A stretch of DNA of 15,421 nt from DASUFH01 sp036274645 (GTDB lineage: Bacteria > Acidobacteriota > Terriglobia > 20CM-2-55-15): contig DASUFH010000229.1 in assembly GCA_036274645.1 (NCBI GenBank), positions 1-15,421 of the forward strand, given 5' to 3'. The translations under genes and the position numbers were made by a program. Below the pieces are notes generated by a model, which was not told the origin of the DNA, made no database searches, and worked only from the letters and a program-made list of their open reading frames with translations. Below, one piece after another: positions 1-8,682 of this stretch (positions are counted from its first letter, which is position 1; every line of letters starts with the position of its first letter).

Positions 1-1
1 G

Positions 2-556
2 ATCGCGGACCACCTTAAGGCGGTCCAGCGGCTTGCTGTTCGTCTCGATTACTTTCCGAGCATCGGCGGCTCGAGTCTGACGGATCAGCGGTTGGAGGTC
101 GGCGCCGCGGATCTCAGTCGATCCGACATTCCCAACACGTACGTGCCCTTTCGGAACGCCCATTTTCTGGCGATCGCGGTGTCGTGGGCGGAGGTGCTCG
201 GGGCGCGGGAAATTTTCATTGGAGCGGTGGCGGAAGACAGCTCCGGATACCCGGATTGCCGGCCGGAGTACTACCGCGCATTCAACGAACTCGTGCGTAC
301 GGGGACGCGTCCGGAAACGGAGATCGTGGTCAAAACGCCATTGATCGACTATGCCAAGCGTGACATCATACGCGTCGGTGTTCAGTTAGGGGCGCCACTC
401 CATTTGACATGGTCCTGCTATCGTAACTCCGACACCGCCTGTGGGGTTTGCGATAGTTGCGCGCTGAGGTTGCGCGCGTTTCAGGAAGCGGGTCTGGCGG
501 ACCCGATCAGTTACGCGATTCGGCCGGAATATTCCAGGAAGCAAGCAGTCGGGTGA
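2..556 (+). CDS. queC: 7-cyano-7-deazaguanine synthase QueC (5' truncated by window edge)
   Basis: QueC converts 7-carboxy-7-deazaguanine to preQ0 with ATP and ammonia, in cytosolic queuosine/7-deazapurine biosynthesis. The reading frame is open from base 2, so the N-terminal part with the ATP-loop (SGGxDS) lies outside the window. A TTG at 92 is in frame but is not the true start. Visible family features are a TYVPFRN segment (family usually VPxRN), the block SSGYPDCRPEYYRAFNEL, TPLIDYAKRDIIRVG, and the zinc-binding C-terminal signature WSCYRN...CGVCDSC, whose cysteine codons lie between 416 and 460. The protein ends at a TGA (554-556) that overlaps the Shine-Dalgarno of the next gene. No other queuosine gene is in view. 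The identification is secure from the signature; only the missing N-terminus limits it. Confidence 0.95.
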   Translation: MADHLKAVQRLAVRLDYFPSIGGSSLTDQRLEVGAADLSRSDIPNTYVPFRNAHFLAIAVSWAEVLGAREIFIGAVAEDSSGYPDCRPEYYRAFNELVRTGTRPETEIVVKTPLIDYAKRDIIRVGVQLGAPLHLTWSCYRNSDTACGVCDSCALRLRAFQEAGLADPISYAIRPEYSRKQAVG

Positions 557-561
557 GGAGG
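556..561 (+). promoter_or_regulatory. Shine-Dalgarno of the exported TPR gene
   Basis: AGGAGG lies five bases before the ATG at 567 and shares its first base with the queC stop codon. This supports that start and suggests the two genes are translated from one transcript. Confidence 0.75.
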
Positions 562-566
562 TTCCA

Positions 567-1829
567 ATGAGATTCACGAAAAGCGAGATTCTCAAAACGT
601 TGGCCTTGGCGCTGGTCATCGCTTTCATGCTGGGCGGGACGCCTGGGTTCACACAGTTCAAGGGGGGCGGTTTCGGCGGCGGTTTCAAGGGGTTCGGCGG
701 CGGTTTTCGCGGTTTTGGGGGCATGCGGGGCCGCTTCAACGTGATGAACAACAAGAACCGGATCGTCGACATGTCGGCCGATCTGGAAGAGTTGCTTGAT
801 CCCACCAGCACGGCGAAGCCTTTTGCGACCGTGAATGGGACGGTGTTTGGCGAAGACGGCAAACCCGTTTCCGGTATCACGGTCACCATCGAGCGCCAGG
901 ATTCAAAGGGAAGCTACAAGGTCAACAGCCAGAAGAACGGTTCCTACGCATACGATGGTCTGCCCGCCGGCCAGTACATCCTTGGAGTGATCTACAAAGG
1001 GGAAATCGGACTGCTTCGGGACGCGACACTTCGTAATGGCCGGGTCATCGTCAGCGATTTCGACCTGAAGGACTGGGTTGGCGTCGCCAAGGCTGGAAAC
1101 TTCGACGATCTCAAGAAAAAGCTCCTTGCGGGTGATGACTCCGAGGTCGAGGAGGACACCGACACGCGTAAGCTGCCTCCGGAGATCGCGGAACAGTACG
1201 CGAAAGTCAAGGCCGCCATGGACAAGAAACCGCCGGATCAGCCGGACTATGCGACCGCTGCTGCGATTCTCAAGCAACTCGTTGCCAAGGAGCCCATGAA
1301 CAAGGACGTTAACGCCTGGCGCCGGCTCGGCGAGAGTTCCCTCATGCTCAAGAACTATGACGACGCAATAGCCGCGTATCGCAAAGCCCTGGAATTCACC
1401 AGCGGCCCGAAGGCCTCGGACCACATGGGGATGCTGGCGATGGCGTTGTTGTTCAAGGGAGAGTTTGAGGAGGCCGAAGGGCTCAGCGCAAAAGTGGCGG
1501 AAATCGACAAGTTAAAGGGCGCCAGCGCTTATTACAATCTGGGGTTGGCGCTGACCGACAAGGGAGACGGTCCCAAAGCGGAAGGGGCTTTCGAGAGAGC
1601 CACGAAGCTCGACAGCAGCTCCCAGAATGCCGAATCCTTTTACCAACTCGGCATCACGCAACTGTCGACGCATACCGTGCCGCCGATGAAGATCACCGAC
1701 GCCATTGTGCCCCTTTCCCGATTCCAGGAACTGGCCAAGGGCGTGCCGGACCTTGCGGAAGACGCCGCGACCGCGCAGCTGTTGATCGATGAGATCAGCA
1801 AGCCCGCTCAGGGGGCCGGCAAGAAGTAA
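567..1829 (+). CDS. Exported Gly/Phe-rich carboxypeptidase-regulatory-like and TPR protein
   Basis: 420 residues with an ATG preceded by a strong SD. Residues 1-29 look like a signal peptide or N-terminal anchor (basic start, hydrophobic 11-22, GGTPGFTQ near the probable cleavage site). Residues 31-52 are a Gly/Phe-rich run (GGGF, KGFGGGF, RGFGG). Residues about 87-150 resemble a carboxypeptidase-regulatory/CNA-B type beta-sandwich (NGTVFGEDGKPVSGITVTI, then GSYAYDGLPAGQYILGV). An acidic linker follows (191-200). TPR-like helices run from about 228 to 405, clearest at 250-280 (LMLKNYDDAIAAYRKALEF) and 321-350 (YYNLGLALTDKGDGPKAEGAFERATKLD). The protein is probably periplasmic or surface-attached and acts in protein-protein assembly. 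The substrate is unknown and I do not recognise a named gene. It is followed after 10 bases by a strong hairpin and then another TPR gene. Domain calls are by eye. Confidence 0.85.
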   Translation: MRFTKSEILKTLALALVIAFMLGGTPGFTQFKGGGFGGGFKGFGGGFRGFGGMRGRFNVMNNKNRIVDMSADLEELLDPTSTAKPFATVNGTVFGEDGKPVSGITVTIERQDSKGSYKVNSQKNGSYAYDGLPAGQYILGVIYKGEIGLLRDATLRNGRVIVSDFDLKDWVGVAKAGNFDDLKKKLLAGDDSEVEEDTDTRKLPPEIAEQYAKVKAAMDKKPPDQPDYATAAAILKQLVAKEPMNKDVNAWRRLGESSLMLKNYDDAIAAYRKALEFTSGPKASDHMGMLAMALLFKGEFEEAEGLSAKVAEIDKLKGASAYYNLGLALTDKGDGPKAEGAFERATKLDSSSQNAESFYQLGITQLSTHTVPPMKITDAIVPLSRFQELAKGVPDLAEDAATAQLLIDEISKPAQGAGKK

Positions 1830-1839
1830 GTCGCACAGC

Positions 1840-1874
1840 ATGGCGCCGGGCCGCTTGGCGCGGCCTGGCGCTGT
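1840..1874 (+). terminator. Strong GC-rich hairpin between the two TPR genes
   Basis: Bases 1840-1854 pair with 1860-1874 around a five-base loop (TTGGC). The stem is 15 bp, 12 Watson-Crick and three G-T pairs. The inner half GGCCGC/GCGGCC is perfect. It begins 10 bases after the stop of the upstream gene and ends 27 bases before the next ATG. No T-run follows, so it is not a classical intrinsic terminator. It may attenuate transcription, protect the upstream mRNA 3' end, or affect initiation of the next gene, which has no evident SD. Confidence 0.5.
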
Positions 1875-1901
1875 TCCGTCGTCGGGTCCCACCGATCCTT
1901 T

Positions 1902-2459
1902 ATGTTTTCCTCACGCAATATTCATTTCGCCATTCTCGGAATTATTCTCGGGGCGACGTGCGGCTACCTCGTCGCGTTCTATCAGGCGCAGTCCCAGGCG
2001 CAGGCGGCCATGCCGCCCAATCATCCTCCGGTAAGTACGGATTCTTCGCTCGACGCGCTGAAGAGCGCGGTCGACCGCAATCCGAGCGATGCGGATGCGG
2101 CCATGCGTTACGCGAATGCCCTGTTTACCGCCAACCGGACTCCCGACGCGATTTCCTATTGGGAACGGGCGCTGTCCCTGCGTCCCGACGATCTGAGCAT
2201 CCGCAGTATGCTGGGCGCCGTGCTCTGGAGCGAGGGACGGCCTGAAGAAGCGCGCAAACATCTTCAGATTGCGATTACGCAGAACCCGCATCACGTCCCG
2301 TCGTTGCACGCAATGCTGTTGATCACGCTGGAAACGGACCGCGACGAGAAGAAGGCTGCCGCTATCCTGAAAACGATCGAAGAAGTCGATCCGGAATACA
2401 GCGGTCTGCCGGACCTTCGGGATCGCCTGGCCCGGTTTCGCGCCCCAGCGGGCGAGTAG
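1902..2459 (+). CDS. Membrane-anchored TPR protein (CcmH/NrfG-like TPR organisation)
   Basis: 185 residues from ATG 1902; no clear Shine-Dalgarno is visible. Residues 8-27 (FAILGIILGATCGYLVAFYQ) form one membrane segment, followed by an Ala/Gln/Pro-rich linker (28-46). TPR units follow: about 50-82 (DALKSAVDRNPSDADAAMRY, ALFTANRTPDAISYWERAL), 84-117 (LRPDDLSIRSMLGAVLWSEG) and 118-150 (ARKHLQIAITQNPHHVPSLH), with a final partial unit at 152-180. This N-anchor plus TPR layout resembles the periplasmic TPR part of cytochrome c maturation proteins CcmH/CycH/NrfG, but no other maturation gene is nearby, so that function is not claimed. The preceding gene is also a TPR protein. The next gene starts inside this stop codon (TAGTG), which indicates translational coupling. 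Most likely an assembly or scaffold protein at the inner membrane. Confidence 0.85.
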   Translation: MFSSRNIHFAILGIILGATCGYLVAFYQAQSQAQAAMPPNHPPVSTDSSLDALKSAVDRNPSDADAAMRYANALFTANRTPDAISYWERALSLRPDDLSIRSMLGAVLWSEGRPEEARKHLQIAITQNPHHVPSLHAMLLITLETDRDEKKAAAILKTIEEVDPEYSGLPDLRDRLARFRAPAGE

Positions 2460-2713
2460 TGCGTTTCCTTGTCCGGCTGATCTTTGTCGCATGTCTCGTA
2501 TGGCTGGCATTGTCGTTCATCCGCATGGCGCTTGACGCGCTGGCCTTAAGCTTCAAACGTCCGAAGCCTCCTGCGCCGCAGGAACCCTCCGAGTCTTCCC
2601 CTGAGCGTCTGGTCCGCGATCCGGTTTGTGGCGTCTTCATCGCCGAGAAGGCGGCCATCTGGTGGAATGGTCAGGCCTTTTGTTCCGAGGAGTGCCGGAA
2701 GAAGCTGGAGTAG
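2459..2713 (+). CDS. Small membrane protein with YHS/TRASH-like cysteine cluster (PP0621-like)
   Basis: 84 residues. The GTG start overlaps the last base of the upstream TAG stop (TAGTG), so translation is probably coupled. Residues 4-29 are hydrophobic (one membrane segment), followed by a Pro/Ser-rich linker (33-47) and a small metal-binding-like domain. The domain holds DPVCGVFI (Cys57) and GQAFCSEECRKKL (Cys75 and Cys79), the pattern of YHS/TRASH and PP0621-type proteins, which are thought to bind a metal ion. The layout (short N-terminal TM, linker, C-terminal Cys motif) matches such proteins in many bacteria; the function is unknown in general. It ends the plus-strand run, directly against a palindrome and the converging hppA. 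The start is chosen because no earlier in-frame start allows a sensible membrane segment and GTG gives the exact overlap. Confidence 0.8.
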   Translation: MRFLVRLIFVACLVWLALSFIRMALDALALSFKRPKPPAPQEPSESSPERLVRDPVCGVFIAEKAAIWWNGQAFCSEECRKKLE

Positions 2714-2739
2714 GGGGACAGCCTCCGGAGGCTGTCCCC
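2714..2739. repeat. Perfect 26-bp palindrome in the convergent gap (possible bidirectional terminator/REP-like)
   Basis: Each half reads GGGGACAGCCTCC on its own strand, with no mismatch and no spacer. It starts on the base after the TAG of the small YHS-like gene and ends six bases before the hppA stop, so it fills almost the whole convergent gap. The stem could end transcription in both directions, though no T-run flanks it. The outer part GGGACAG is shared with the arms of the large inverted repeat at 11397-11500, which suggests a dispersed palindromic repeat family. Confidence 0.7.
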
Positions 2740-2745
2740 TGGCGC

Positions 2746-5175
<2,430 letters not shown>

Positions 5176-5209
5176 GAGGTTAGAATTCCTCCACTAATAA
5201 TGGAACGCG

Positions 5210-6046
5210 TTACCGGACCGATTTGGGATCCAACCAGTCGCGTACGGCGTCCCCCAGAAAATTGAACGACAAAACCGCGGCGGCCAACGTGGCCGCCGGA
5301 AATACCACCATATGGGGCGCGTCAAACAAATGATTGCGTCCGTCGTTGAGCATGGCGCCCCAACTGGGATCCGGAGGAGCGATTCCGAGCCCCAGAAAAC
5401 TCAACGACGCTTCCGCCAGGATGGCCCCCGCCATCCCGATACTCACCTGCACCAGGACCGGCTGGGCGATGCTGGGCAGAATATGCAGGAAAAAAATTCG
5501 CCCGCGTGACGCGCCCAGGGCGCGCGCCGCCTCCACAAATTCCAGCGTCTTCGCCTTCATCGCCTGACCGCGGGCCAGGCGGGCATACCCCACCCATCCG
5601 ACAATCGCGAGCGCGAAAACAAGTCGGTCCAACCCCGGTCCCAGAAAAGCAACCAGAGCAATCGCCAGCAAGATTCCGGGAAACGCCATCAAGGAATTGA
5701 TGACGATGACTGTTACAAAGGCGTCCAACCGGCCGCCGATGTATCCTGTCACTCCGCCGACCAGAACGCCGACCGTTCCCGAAAGCAACACCACTGCGGT
5801 TCCCACGCGCATGCTTACGCGGGCCCCCGCAATAAGGCGAGACAGGATATCACGTCCCAGTTCATCGGTCCCCATCGGATGGCGCCATGACGGGCCCTCC
5901 AGACGAATGGCGAGATCCTGATGCAATGGGTCATAAGGGGTAATCCATGGCGCCAACAGGCCGGCCAGCGCCAGAACGCCGACGGCGATACACCCGGTCC
6001 AGACGAGCAGGCGGCGCGGCCGCCTCCCGAAAAAGCGGTTAGTCAT
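5210..6046 (-). CDS. ABC transporter permease, DppC/OppC family
   Basis: 278 residues from ATG 6046. It is the inner-membrane permease of a peptide/nickel-type (Dpp/Opp/Nik) importer and pairs with the upstream DppB-like protein. Visible features are the OppC N-terminal segment with TM1 followed by APWITPYDP, the family block HPMGTDELGRDILSRLIAGAR (near 56-76), about six membrane segments, and the ATPase-contact EAA loop EAARALGASRGRIFFLHILP (172-191). The C-terminal block SFLGLGIAPPDPSWGAML is also typical. ATG 6046 gives an 8-bp overlap with the upstream stop (ATGACTAA), which favours this start. An in-frame ATG at 6073 would add nine residues and a 35-bp overlap. Neither has a good SD, as expected for translational coupling. 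No binding protein or ATPase gene is near, so the substrate cannot be assigned. Confidence 0.92.
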   Translation of the reverse strand: MTNRFFGRRPRRLLVWTGCIAVGVLALAGLLAPWITPYDPLHQDLAIRLEGPSWRHPMGTDELGRDILSRLIAGARVSMRVGTAVVLLSGTVGVLVGGVTGYIGGRLDAFVTVIVINSLMAFPGILLAIALVAFLGPGLDRLVFALAIVGWVGYARLARGQAMKAKTLEFVEAARALGASRGRIFFLHILPSIAQPVLVQVSIGMAGAILAEASLSFLGLGIAPPDPSWGAMLNDGRNHLFDAPHMVVFPAATLAAAVLSFNFLGDAVRDWLDPKSVR

Positions 6047-6959
6047 GCCGGATGCGAGGATCCGCCAGCGCATACAACGCGTCCGTGACCAGATTGACGG
6101 CGATGTAGCTCAGCGCAATGACCAGGATGCACCCCTGGGCCAGGGGATAATCACGGGCGTTGATGGCCTGCACCGTCAGCCTTCCCACGCCTGGCCAGGC
6201 AAAAATCGTTTCAGTAACGACCGCGCCGGCCAGCAGCGATCCGGTTTGCAGCCCCAGTGTCGTGATCAACGGGACCAGACCGTTGCGGAACGCGTGACGA
6301 AACACAGCGGCCGTCTCACTGAGCCCTTTGGCTCGCGCTGTCCGGACATAATCCCGGCTCAACTCCTCGATCAGAGAAGCGCGGGTCATGCGGGTCGTCA
6401 TCGCGGCCAGGCCGCCGCCGAGTGTAATCGCGGGCAGAATGACGCTCATGGCGCCGGCGCGCCCGGAAACGGGCAACAATCCCAGTCCAATCGAAAACGC
6501 GAGAATCAGCAGCGGTCCGAGCGCGAAATTGGGGATTGCGATTCCGGCCAGACTGACAACTCCGATCATCCGGTCGGACAGGCTGTTTCTCCGCAGCGCG
6601 CCAATGGCGCCCATTGGAATCGCCGTGATCAGTGAAAACAACAGCGCCGCGACGGTCAGTTCCACCGTGGCCGGATAACTCGCCCGAATGACCTCCCAGA
6701 CGGGGGCCTGATTGCGAATGGATATTCCCAGGTCGCCCCGTAGAAGTCCGGTGATGTATGCCGCATACTGCTGCGCAATCGGTCGATCCAGGCCAAGCTC
6801 GTGGCGGACCCGCGCCACTTCACGGACCGCCGCGCCGTCCCCCAGCATCTGCGCAACGGGATCCCCGGGCACAAAGTGGATCAGCCCAAAGACGAGACTG
6901 ACCACAACCCACACTACCGGCAGCGCCAGCGCAAGTCGTCGTGCCAGGAATCCCGTCAT
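6039..6959 (-). CDS. ABC transporter permease, DppB/OppB family
   Basis: 306 residues, the usual length. It is the first permease of a Dpp/Opp-type importer. The N-terminus FLARRLALALPVVWVVVSLV followed by IHFVPGDPV (27-35) and the block RHELGLDRPIAQQYAAYI are diagnostic of the OppB family. Further features are GDLGISIR (75-82), the EAA loop YVRTARAKGLSETAAVFRHA (204-223), and VTETIFAWPGVGRL plus DYPLAQG near the C-terminus. About six membrane segments are present. ATG 6959 is the first in-frame start after the upstream region, and no SD precedes it. A TATACT hexamer (minus strand, 6968-6973) lies just before the ATG and could be the -10 of a leaderless transcript. It heads the minus-strand set dppB-dppC-hppA. 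The absence of the ATPases and substrate-binding protein is unusual for this family, whose genes are normally clustered. Confidence 0.93.
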   Translation of the reverse strand: MTGFLARRLALALPVVWVVVSLVFGLIHFVPGDPVAQMLGDGAAVREVARVRHELGLDRPIAQQYAAYITGLLRGDLGISIRNQAPVWEVIRASYPATVELTVAALLFSLITAIPMGAIGALRRNSLSDRMIGVVSLAGIAIPNFALGPLLILAFSIGLGLLPVSGRAGAMSVILPAITLGGGLAAMTTRMTRASLIEELSRDYVRTARAKGLSETAAVFRHAFRNGLVPLITTLGLQTGSLLAGAVVTETIFAWPGVGRLTVQAINARDYPLAQGCILVIALSYIAVNLVTDALYALADPRIRHD

Positions 6960-7127
6960 GGCCGCGGAGTATATCGAATCGGTCGTTTCCTCACGATCTC
7001 GTTGTTATGCATTTTTTACAAAATTCTTCGTGTTTTCCTGCGGCAGTTGTTGACAGTAACGTTTCCGATAACTAAGATGGCCCCGCTTTTCAAAACAAAT
7101 TCACGGAAGAGTTGATGGGGGCGGCTT
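6960..7127. promoter_or_regulatory. Divergent intergenic region between the permease operon and the GT2 gene
   Basis: 168 bases, more AT-rich than the flanks (for example the T-run around 7010-7018), with genes diverging on both sides. It holds the plus-strand promoter described separately. On the minus strand, TATACT (6968-6973) is a possible -10 for a leaderless permease transcript, but the -35 position (6991-6996) is poor. No operator-like repeat is evident. Confidence 0.55.
7050..7078 (+). promoter_or_regulatory. Sigma70-type promoter for the GT2-methyltransferase pair
   Basis: A perfect -35 TTGACA (7050-7055) is separated by 17 bases from a -10 TAAGAT (7073-7078, four of six consensus bases). 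Transcription would begin near 7085, giving a leader of about 43 bases to the TTG start at 7128. The location in an AT-richer divergent gap supports it. Confidence 0.6.
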
Positions 7128-7889
7128 TTGACGACCTACGCAAAAGACAAATCACTTTCGCTGACGGCGTTTTTTCCCGCCTATAACGATCAAGGCACTA
7201 TCGAGGAGATCGTCCGTACTGTGGGGTTTGAACTGCAGAAGGTGACGGACGATTTCGAAGTGTTGGTCGTCAATGATGGCAGTCACGACAATACCGGCCC
7301 GATTTTAGACCGGCTTTGTCGTGAGTTGCCATACCTCCGGGTAATTCATCACAGCCGCAATCAGGGATACGGCGCCGCTTTGATCAGCGGTTTCACGAAC
7401 GCTACCCGCGATCTGATCTTCTATACCGACGGAGACGGCCAGTACGACGTGCGGGAGATGCACAATCTACTCGCGTTGCTGGAACCGCACATCGATCTGG
7501 TGAACGGCTACAAAGTAAAGCGATCCGATCCCTGGTATCGCGTCGTCATCGGCGAGTGCTATCGCCGCGCGATGCGCCGGGTTTTCAAGTTCTCCATAAG
7601 AGATGTGGACTGCGACTTTCGCCTGTTCCGGCGGCATATATTCGAACGAATTTCCCTCGAATCGCGGAGCGGCGTGATCTGTGTGGAAATGGCCAAGAAA
7701 TTCGAACTGGCCGGTTTCCGCATGGCCGAAGCGCCCGTCAGCCACTACCCGCGTCTGCATGGCCGCAGCGAATTTTTCAGGCTGCGCCATCTGACCTACA
7801 CCTTCCAGGGTCTTCTGCGTATCTGGTGGAACCTGGTGCTTGCCCCCAAGCTTCCCCAGTGGAGAACGGCGCCGGAAAAAAGGATGTAA
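7128..7889 (+). CDS. Family 2 glycosyltransferase (polyprenyl-phosphate sugar transferase-like)
   Basis: 253 residues; a cytosolic GT-A glycosyltransferase, probably moving a sugar from a nucleotide donor to a polyprenyl phosphate (DPM1-like). Family signs are LTAFFPAYNDQGTIEEIV (12-29), FEVLVVNDGSHDNT (43-56, with Asp50), the HSRNQGYGAALISGF block (75-89), the DxD-type DGDGQYD (101-107), and DVDCDFRLFRR (159-169) seen in this subfamily. No C-terminal membrane segment is seen, so it is a soluble or peripheral form. An in-frame TGA at 7113-7115 forces the start downstream of it. TTG 7128 is the first usable codon, with a purine-rich GGGGGCGG 4-11 bases before it, and the conserved domain begins at residue 10. 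It is followed after 49 bases by a methyltransferase, likely co-transcribed. Confidence 0.9.
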   Translation: MTTYAKDKSLSLTAFFPAYNDQGTIEEIVRTVGFELQKVTDDFEVLVVNDGSHDNTGPILDRLCRELPYLRVIHHSRNQGYGAALISGFTNATRDLIFYTDGDGQYDVREMHNLLALLEPHIDLVNGYKVKRSDPWYRVVIGECYRRAMRRVFKFSIRDVDCDFRLFRRHIFERISLESRSGVICVEMAKKFELAGFRMAEAPVSHYPRLHGRSEFFRLRHLTYTFQGLLRIWWNLVLAPKLPQWRTAPEKRM

Positions 7890-7938
7890 CGCAAGGACCC
7901 TCACTGAGGCGTTTGTTGCGTTCCGCACGTTCAACCTG

Positions 7939-8682
7939 ATGCGCGAGGAAGATTTCGAATCGCTTTACCAGTTGGAAGAGAACTACTGGTGGTTCGCTGC
8001 AATGCGGCGGGTAACCGGAGCCCTGGTCGGCGACGTCCTGCAGTCCGGACGGCTGCGCATTCTGGATGCCGGATGCGGCGTGGGTTATAACCTTCTCAAC
8101 TATCAGCGCCAGGGTCACGAGGTCTTTGGCTTTGATTTGGCGCCGGAGGCGTTGGACCGGGCGCGGCGGTGGGGGGTAACGGAGATTGCCGAGGCTTCGG
8201 TTACCGAGATTCCGTTTGTTTCAAACGCCTTCGATCTGGTGTTCTCGTTCGATGTTCTCGAACAGCTTCCTGTAGCGGCAGGCTCTCGCGCGGTGGCGGA
8301 AATGTCGCGAGTGCTCCGGCCGGGAGGAACTCTTTTCATCCGTACGCCGGCTTTTGAATGGCTGCGTTCGTCGCACGATGAAGAGTTGAAGAGTGTCCAC
8401 CGATTTACGGCCGCGGAATTGGGCGGAATGGCGGAGGCCGCCGGGCTGGAGGTCCGCTGGAGCGCATACGCGAACATGTTCCTTTTTCCCGTAGCCCTCG
8501 TCACCCGCATGTTGAAGCGTGTCGGCATCGGCGGTGGCAGCGATGTCCGGCCGCTGCCGCGCGCCCTTGAGTGGATCAATCCGATATTTCGTGAAATTCT
8601 TGCCAGCGAAGCGTCGTTGATCCGCCGGAACGTCCGCGCGCCTTTAGGGCTCTCCGCGATCTGCGTGGCTCGAAAGCCCTGA
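7939..8682 (+). CDS. Class I SAM-dependent methyltransferase
   Basis: 247 residues from ATG 7939; a longer in-frame extension back to a TTG at 7840 would run inside the GT2 gene and has low-complexity basic sequence, so it is rejected. The N-terminal EENYWWFAAMRR (13-24) resembles the WWF-R-R element common in methyltransferases of glycan clusters. Motif I is LDAGCGVGYNLL (42-53), the acidic residue of motif II is in FGFDLAPEAL (63-72), and FDLVFSFDVLEQL (98-110) plus LRPGGTLFIRTPAFEWL (126-142) complete the Methyltransf_11/23-type fold. The C-terminus (GLSAICVARKP) is typical. The substrate is unknown; the neighbours suggest a sugar or lipid-linked glycan. Its last 39 bases overlap the converging aminotransferase gene. 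Confidence 0.88.
   Translation: MREEDFESLYQLEENYWWFAAMRRVTGALVGDVLQSGRLRILDAGCGVGYNLLNYQRQGHEVFGFDLAPEALDRARRWGVTEIAEASVTEIPFVSNAFDLVFSFDVLEQLPVAAGSRAVAEMSRVLRPGGTLFIRTPAFEWLRSSHDEELKSVHRFTAAELGGMAEAAGLEVRWSAYANMFLFPVALVTRMLKRVGIGGGSDVRPLPRALEWINPIFREILASEASLIRRNVRAPLGLSAICVARKP

Noticed and set aside
666..722. Short GGCGGCGGTTT-type direct repeats
   Set aside because: Explained by the Gly/Phe-rich coding stretch; no evidence for a separate repeat element.
386..889. Minus-strand open frame rich in proline (PPKPRKPPPNPLKPPPKPP)
   Set aside because: It is the antisense shadow of the Gly/Phe-rich stretch and queC end; the plus-strand genes have clear domains and an SD.
7840..7938. N-terminal extension of the methyltransferase
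   Set aside because: It would overlap the GT2 gene and encodes a basic low-complexity stretch before the conserved EENYWWF start region; ATG 7939 is preferred.
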